A stretch of DNA of 64,000 nucleotides, taken from contig KN832554.1 in the NCBI GenBank assembly GCA_000827205.1, positions 1,920,345-1,984,344 on the forward strand. Direction: 5' to 3'. Below the pieces are notes generated by a model. It had not been told where the DNA came from. It searched no databases and worked only from the letters and a program-made list of their open reading frames with translations. This DNA is from Plicaturopsis crispa FD-325 SS-3 (taxonomy: Eukaryota; Basidiomycota; Agaricomycetes; Amylocorticiales; Amylocorticiaceae). This document shows, piece by piece, positions 59,240-64,000 of this stretch (position 1 is the first letter of the stretch; each line of letters begins with the position of its first letter). The translations under genes and the position numbers were made by a program.

Positions 59240-60629
59240 TCACAGTTTCACCCTCGCCTGCCCATCCCCTTCTGATCCCAACGCGTCTAGAATATTGTCG
59301 ACGGTGCGAATCACCCACTCGGTGCCCTCGTCGCTCGCAAGCCACATGTCCTCGTCAGATTGATTCTCCACCGCACGCGCCTTCAGCAGGCCGAAAACAT
59401 GGCTGATGAGCTGAGGTCCGACGCCACCCTCCGCACGCAAGCACGCCGTGCCGACTACCGAGCCCAGCGTGCGGCTGAGGTTCCCCTGTTCCCCATACCC
59501 CCCAGGAAGCGGCGACAGCACCGCGCCGTAGCTGAATATAATGAACGCTGCGTTCCGGGCGGGACGGATTGATGTTAGTTAGCGTTGCGCGCCGAGTCGA
59601 GGGACGGGATAGGCAGAAGAAGATCGCGAGCGATAGACATTGCAGGAGCAGCCGGTATTGGCAAGGAAGACACCGAGTGATGGAGAGAACGCACCGATGA
59701 AATCTGGGTGATAGGATCCGAGCTTGTCGTGCAATTTTACTGCGTGCGGTTCATATATGTTCGCCCAAAGCGCTTTACCCCGCTCAATAACCGCCTCGAT
59801 ATTGTCCGGAGTCGCTGCCCTGGGTAATCAACACGTCATTAGACCGGTCGCAGTACTCCATCGAGCAACAGGGAAAAGACAGCCGCACCTCCGAGGCTCT
59901 ACGACCGTGCGCAAGGACGCCTTCACGTCGTCTTCGTACGCTTCTCTCAGGGCCGCGAGCGACAGGATCGCCTGCAGCAGACGTGTTTAGACTGCGTGGA
60001 TAACAGATACAAGGATACACGTTGCGGTGTCGCTGCTTACTCTGGGGACGCCGATGAAGATCGTGCTCTTCATGGCAGCCTCACGCATGAGGGCTGCCTT
60101 CCTAACCGCCTCCGCAACGCCCCCTCGGGACGCAGCATCCGCTGGGTCAGATCTGGTGGCGAAGCGGTACAGATGCCCCAACGCGGAGGGGCGATTCGCC
60201 GTAAGGAGCGTACACGTCTAATGCAAGCCGTGTGTTAGCTAAAAATCCAAAAGGTAACGGAAGAGAGGACCGGGGCGCTTCATTGAGAGAATACTCGCCG
60301 TCAAAACAAGCCATCCTGTCTCGGCTTTCTTCAGCTTTGCGTCGTTCAGTGTACGTGTGAAGACACCGTGTAATTGGGACAGCGGGGGGCTAGGCAAGGA
60401 GTTGGGGTTCCTGAGCGTCAGGAGCTGTTTTACCGCAGGGGGAAGGTGCATCTCTGGGTGATCCGTGTATACTGCCTCGACAGGTCGTTCACTGAAGTAC
60501 TGAGGTTGCAAGACACTCTGTGGGACTTGCAAGCCGTGTACTGATCCACCACCGTACCTTTATAGATAACCTGAACGACTCGGAGGCTGACGGGATACTT
60601 ACCGTTAATTTCTCACTCTTCCCGGACAT
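59240..60629 (-). CDS. CMD/AhpD-like fold protein (Pxp2/YJR111C-like)
   Basis: It resembles fungal proteins with an AhpD/carboxymuconolactone-decarboxylase-like fold, whose activity is not settled. A small first exon (MSGKSEKLT) joins SVLQPQYFSERPVEAVYTDHPE, then LPPAVKQLLTLRNPNSLP, LHGVFTRTLNDAKLKKAETGW, CTLLTANRPSALGHLYRFATR, REAAMKSTIFIGVPRAILSLAALREAY, AATPDNIEAVIERGKALWANIYEPH, LGSYHPDFIGFIIFSYGAVL and TACLRAEGGVGPQLISHVFGL, ending GDGQARVKL. The terminal VKL is a weak match to a peroxisomal tail, so location is open. The intron after WLVLT has a GC donor. The start exon is less certain than the rest. About 340 residues. Confidence 0.65.
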
Positions 60630-60945
60630 TCCGCTGGCGCGGACATTACGACTTATTATGAATGAGCCCAAAATGAGGTCAAGAATAGATGGACACCCGC
60701 CGTCAAATTTGTTTTCCAGCTCTCAGCAGGCTACAACGCCCTTGTTCAACAAAGAATGCCTGGATGATGCGTAGCACACGACATCGATAGAGAGGTTGAC
60801 AGTAGCCCTATGACACTCAAGACAAGAAGCGAACACCCGTACCTCGGGCATGAGAAAGAAAAAAAATGTAGGGTATATGGGGAGGGGATGGCCAAGAGGG
60901 ATATATATAGCGCTGTTAATATAGGCTGTTGACCACGGTGGCCGT

Positions 60946-62306
60946 CTATTTCTTGCCGCTGAGGTAGAGCGAGCCGAGCGCGGTGGGCTTGTTGTTGCCT
61001 GCCATCAGCTGGTTGAGCGCGTTGACGTTCTGCATGTCGTGCATTATGCCTTAGAAAGTGGGTGAGTTCATATGTCGGAATCAGCGAGGCAAAAAGCTCC
61101 TCACCGAATGCGAAGTACTGGTCAACGAAGCTGGCGCCCTCCAAGAAGTTCAAGGCAGTCTTCATGAAGTCGAAGATCTGGCCCTCGTTAGCCTGAGCAC
61201 CGCCGTCAAAGTTCTGTGATGGGCCAGTCAGTACAAACTCCGGTCGTCAAAGAACATGTAACTTACCTGGCAAGCGAACTCAGTGACCCAGATGTTCTTG
61301 TTGAAGGTGGTGTGCCACAGGTTGACGTAGTCGATGAAGTCCTGGGCCTTGACGCCGTACCAGTGAACAGCAACGGCGTCGAACTAGAGCGCTCCAATTA
61401 GTTCAAAATCAATGTAAAATGCATTAGAATGCGTACAGTGCAGCCGTCGCAAGCCTTCATGAAGTTCTTGACCCAGGTGAGACCGTTAGGGTTGGACGAG
61501 GTGGCGGGGGAGATGAGCTTGTAGCCCTGGTTCTTGAGGGGCTGAATGTACTGCTGCCACATCTTGGCACCGTCCTCGGGGCTCATGTTGGACTGGCCGG
61601 ACTCGTTGGGCCTAGATGAACATGGTAAGCGCGTTTCCACCTGAAACGTTGACGCAACTCACTCGTTCATGCCGAGAACCCAGTTGGCGTAGCCTTTGAC
61701 TACGGTCTTCTTGAAGTCGTCGATCTGGCGAGCACCCCAAAGCATGGGTACGCCCTCGAGACCGAGCTTCTTCGCCTCCGAGGGGATTTCAGGTGCCCAG
61801 GTGTAGATGCTATGCACGTAGTCAGATTACCTTTTCGGGCGGGAATAATGCAGTTTTGAGACTTACAACTGAGTCTTTCCGGTCACAAAGTTCTCAAGGC
61901 CACTGCCGTCACCGTTGGGCCAGGCGAGTCCGACCTTCTTGCTGCCATTGACAGTGCCGGTAGCGGCGGTGGCAGGGGCAGAAGAAGACGAGCTAGCGGG
62001 AGCCTTGGACGACGAAGTCGAGGAGGGCTTGGGGGCAGCAGCCTTGGAGGAGGTGGTAGGTGCCGGCGCGGCGGATGACGAGGAAGAAGAAGAAGACGCG
62101 GGCCTAGCCTTGCAACGCTTGCTGTTGCTGCTGGGGCTGGCACGCTTGCGCTTGGCAATCGCGTCGTGTCCGCGAGCAGCTACGTGACGAGCCGAGATGT
62201 CTTGACCCTGTGTCGCGAGCGCGGATACGGGCGTTGTGCCAAACGACGAGGCGAGGATGGCGAGAGAGGATAGTGCGATGAGGTTCAAAAACTTGATAGC
62301 GGCCAT
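60946..62306 (-). CDS. Secreted GH128 endo-beta-1,3-glucanase-like protein
   Basis: GH128 enzymes (for example GLU1 of Lentinula) cut beta-1,3-glucan of fungal walls; the group includes Asl1-like proteins. MAAIKFLNLIALSSLAILASS is a signal peptide; a basic segment and a Ser/Ala/Pro-rich linker of about 70 residues follow. The domain shows KKVGLAWPNGDGSGLENFVTGK, TQLIYTWAPEIP, GVPMLWGARQIDDF, YANWVLGMNEPNESGQSNMSPEDG (proton-donor Glu), YKLISPATSSNPNGLTWVKNF, CDGCTFDAVAVHWYGVKAQDFIDYVN, IWVTEFACQNFDGG (nucleophile Glu) and SFVDQYFAFG. It ends ALGSLYLSGKK. About 390 residues and seven exons. Both catalytic Glu regions look intact. Likely a wall-remodelling or autolysis enzyme. Confidence 0.9.
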
Positions 62307-62995
62307 TTGTGCAATATCGTGAGCGACGGGAAGGGGATAAACGAATGTCAGGCGCAGAAAAAGCGCGGTGGTGATGGGAGGAGAATGTGAACAAGAGGGA
62401 CAACCGACGATTTTGCCGTTGAGAACTTATGGGCGGGCTGGAAATCTATTCCCACGGCTAAGACCATGCGTGCACGGACCCTCCAACAGGCTCCCATGGA
62501 GCTCTCTCTTCGCCGTAGACTGTTAGAAAAAACTCTGGGCATCTTCTGTTTTTTCTAGTGCCTGATCGCGCTCAAGTCGACGACGTGAAGTGTCCGATTT
62601 GTCCCCCTTTACCGCTGTCTTTACAGCCCGAGAACGTACGCGTTTGTCGCGTAACTTGGGCTGTAACTGCGCAACATGTTTCTCTCGCTCTCTCGTTCTC
62701 GTAAAATTTATCTCCAAGTATCTCCAGTCGCAGCTGTCACCTTGCCAGCAACCACTGTAATCAGCCTCGCAGGAGACTGGTGGTGTTGAGAAATGCCATG
62801 GCGACAAAGGCTCGACTTGTGACTAAATCGGGGCTGTCCTCGCATAGCCGAGTTTGTGGGAAATATCAAAAAGCGCGACCGTCCATTCTCCTCCTTTTTC
62901 TCTAACCTTCAAGTTTGACACGAAGAAACCGGTTCAACAAGTTCATCCTAGTGTTCATCGTACTCAACACACCCACAAGTTCCCATCTCGCACTC
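62307..62995. other. Intergenic between divergent GH128 and RRM genes
   Basis: About 0.7 kb with both promoters. No gene is supported; the minus-strand frames here extend beyond the GH128 start without family features. Confidence 0.4.
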
Positions 62996-64000
62996 ATGTC
63001 TGACGCCCCCGCCGCCCCAGTCACCGAAAACGGCGTGCCTCCCGCTGCGCAAGAATCCGCTATCGAAGAAGCTCCCGGTTTCAAGGTGTGCATTTGCTTA
63101 TTTCACTCGTCCGACCTATCCACCTCCGTTGTCTCATCGTCGATCCTCCACAGGTCTTCGCTGGAAATCTTGCGTACTCCACCACGGATGAAGGGCTGAA
63201 GGCTTTCTTTGCGCCTGTCGAAAAGGACATGTACGTCTCGTTTACATCAAAACGTGGCACCGCGCCTGCTGGCATTCGAGTGGCGTGCTGATCTTTTTGT
63301 TTGCCCCTCTAGCCTCACCGCCCAGGTCATCCTGCGGGGGACCCGCTCCGCGGGCTACGGGTTTGTCTCTTTGAGCACAGCAGAGGCCGCGCAAAAGGCT
63401 GTCGAGGCCCTTAACAAGAAGGAGCTCGACGGCCGTGAGGTAGTTGTTGAGGTTGCCAAGCCGCCTGAACAAAAAGACCAAGAGAAGAAGGAAAAGCGGG
63501 CCAAGAGGCGGCCTGGCAGACGCGGCAGCAAGTCGGTACCTGGAGAGGTCACTGAGGCTGAGGCCAACGGCGAGGCGAAGCCTGAGGGCGCCGTGTCTGG
63601 CACCGACGAGGCGGCGAAGCCCAAGAAGAAGAAGAAGAAGGCTGCCGTGCGTTTGATTCGTCGTTCTCTAAATGTTCCGCGACTGATATTCTCACTGCCC
63701 ATTAGCGCAAGCCCAAGGCCAAGAAGGAGGATGGCGAGGCCGCCGAAGCGACCGACGCTGCTCCCGCTGAGGGCGCGGCCGCTGGCGAGGGCGCCAAGAA
63801 GCGTGCTCGCAAGGCGAAGGCTCCTCGTCCCCCGCGTCCCGCCGGCGAAGACCCCGCTGGCGAGCCGTCCAAGACCATGCTCTTTGTTGCCAACCTCGGA
63901 TTCAACATCGAAGATGACGGTCTTAGCGCCCTCTTCACCGAGGCCGGCATCAACGTTGTCTCCGCCCGCATCGTCCGCCGCCGCTGGGGGCAACCGAGAA
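62996..64000 (+). CDS. RNA-binding protein with two RRM domains (partial, cut by window edge)
   Basis: It starts MSDAPAAPVTENGVPPAAQES. The first RRM begins FKVFAGNLAYSTTDEGLKAFF (RNP2) and continues AQVILRGTRSAGYGFVSLSTAEAAQKAVEAL (RNP1 with GYGFVSL). Then comes an Ala/Lys/Glu-rich linker with strong basic clusters (KPKKKKKKAARKPKAKKEDGE), and a second RRM begins KTMLFVANLGFNIEDDGLSALF. Four exons are visible, the joins being in frame. The last bases of the window read RRRWGQPR, still inside the second RRM. It looks like a nuclear or nucleolar RNA-binding protein; the specific target is unknown. Confidence 0.85.

Noticed and set aside
62996-64000. Minus-strand frame of 212 codons under the RRM gene
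   Set aside because: The complementary strand encodes two clear RRM domains; the other frame is Ala/Ser/Gly-rich noise.

Overview
The window is nuclear DNA of a filamentous basidiomycete, most likely an agaricomycete. Genes on both strands are cut by many 45-60 nt GT-AG introns. Families typical of mushroom-forming fungi are present: DUF6593, GH128, a membrane-anchored GH9, and CCCH proteins with a DUF7923-like domain. I called 30 genes and one pseudogene. I recognise no tRNA, rRNA, CRISPR array, virus-like element or intact transposon. Coordinates run from start codon to stop codon and include introns, which I inferred from splice sites and family similarity.

Layout. 0.3-6.1 kb, minus strand: SIN component Cdc14, succinate-semialdehyde dehydrogenase, and the IMPACT/Yih1 regulator. 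7.0-11.4 kb, plus: a tandem pair of CCCH zinc-finger paralogues that share two microexons. 11.8-14.4 kb, plus: RhoGDI and COQ2. 14.6-16.9 kb, minus: a YTP1-like membrane protein. 18.6-20.9 kb, plus: an allantoate-permease-type MFS transporter. 21.3-27.6 kb, minus: a Ser-rich single-pass membrane protein, the PKA regulatory subunit, and a Herp-like ubiquitin-domain membrane protein. 27.9-30.0 kb, plus: a GH9 endoglucanase with a C-terminal membrane anchor. 30.2-33.4 kb, minus: the sulfite reductase flavoprotein, divergent from a Gfo/Idh/MocA oxidoreductase. 35.1-37.8 kb, minus: uracil phosphoribosyltransferase and RRP8.

38.4-42.9 kb is the least ordinary part. An uncharacterised HerA/FtsK-like P-loop ATPase is followed by a mitochondrial-type SDR and then by an inverted, 5'-truncated, broken copy of the ATPase. 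43.9-47.5 kb holds a Srk1/RCK-type kinase and a small secreted Cys-containing protein. 48.0-53.8 kb is a head-to-head pair of related, uncharacterised WD40 proteins sharing a 356-bp intergenic region. 53.9-63.9 kb carries an M28 aminopeptidase, mitochondrial uL11m, a DUF6593 protein, a CMD/AhpD-like protein, a GH128 glucanase, and the start of a two-RRM protein cut by the window edge.

Most genes are housekeeping or signalling functions with no shared pathway, so this is not an operon or a secondary-metabolite cluster. The most promising uncharacterised items are the ATPase with its inverted pseudogene, the microexon-conserving CCCH tandem, and the divergent WD40 pair.
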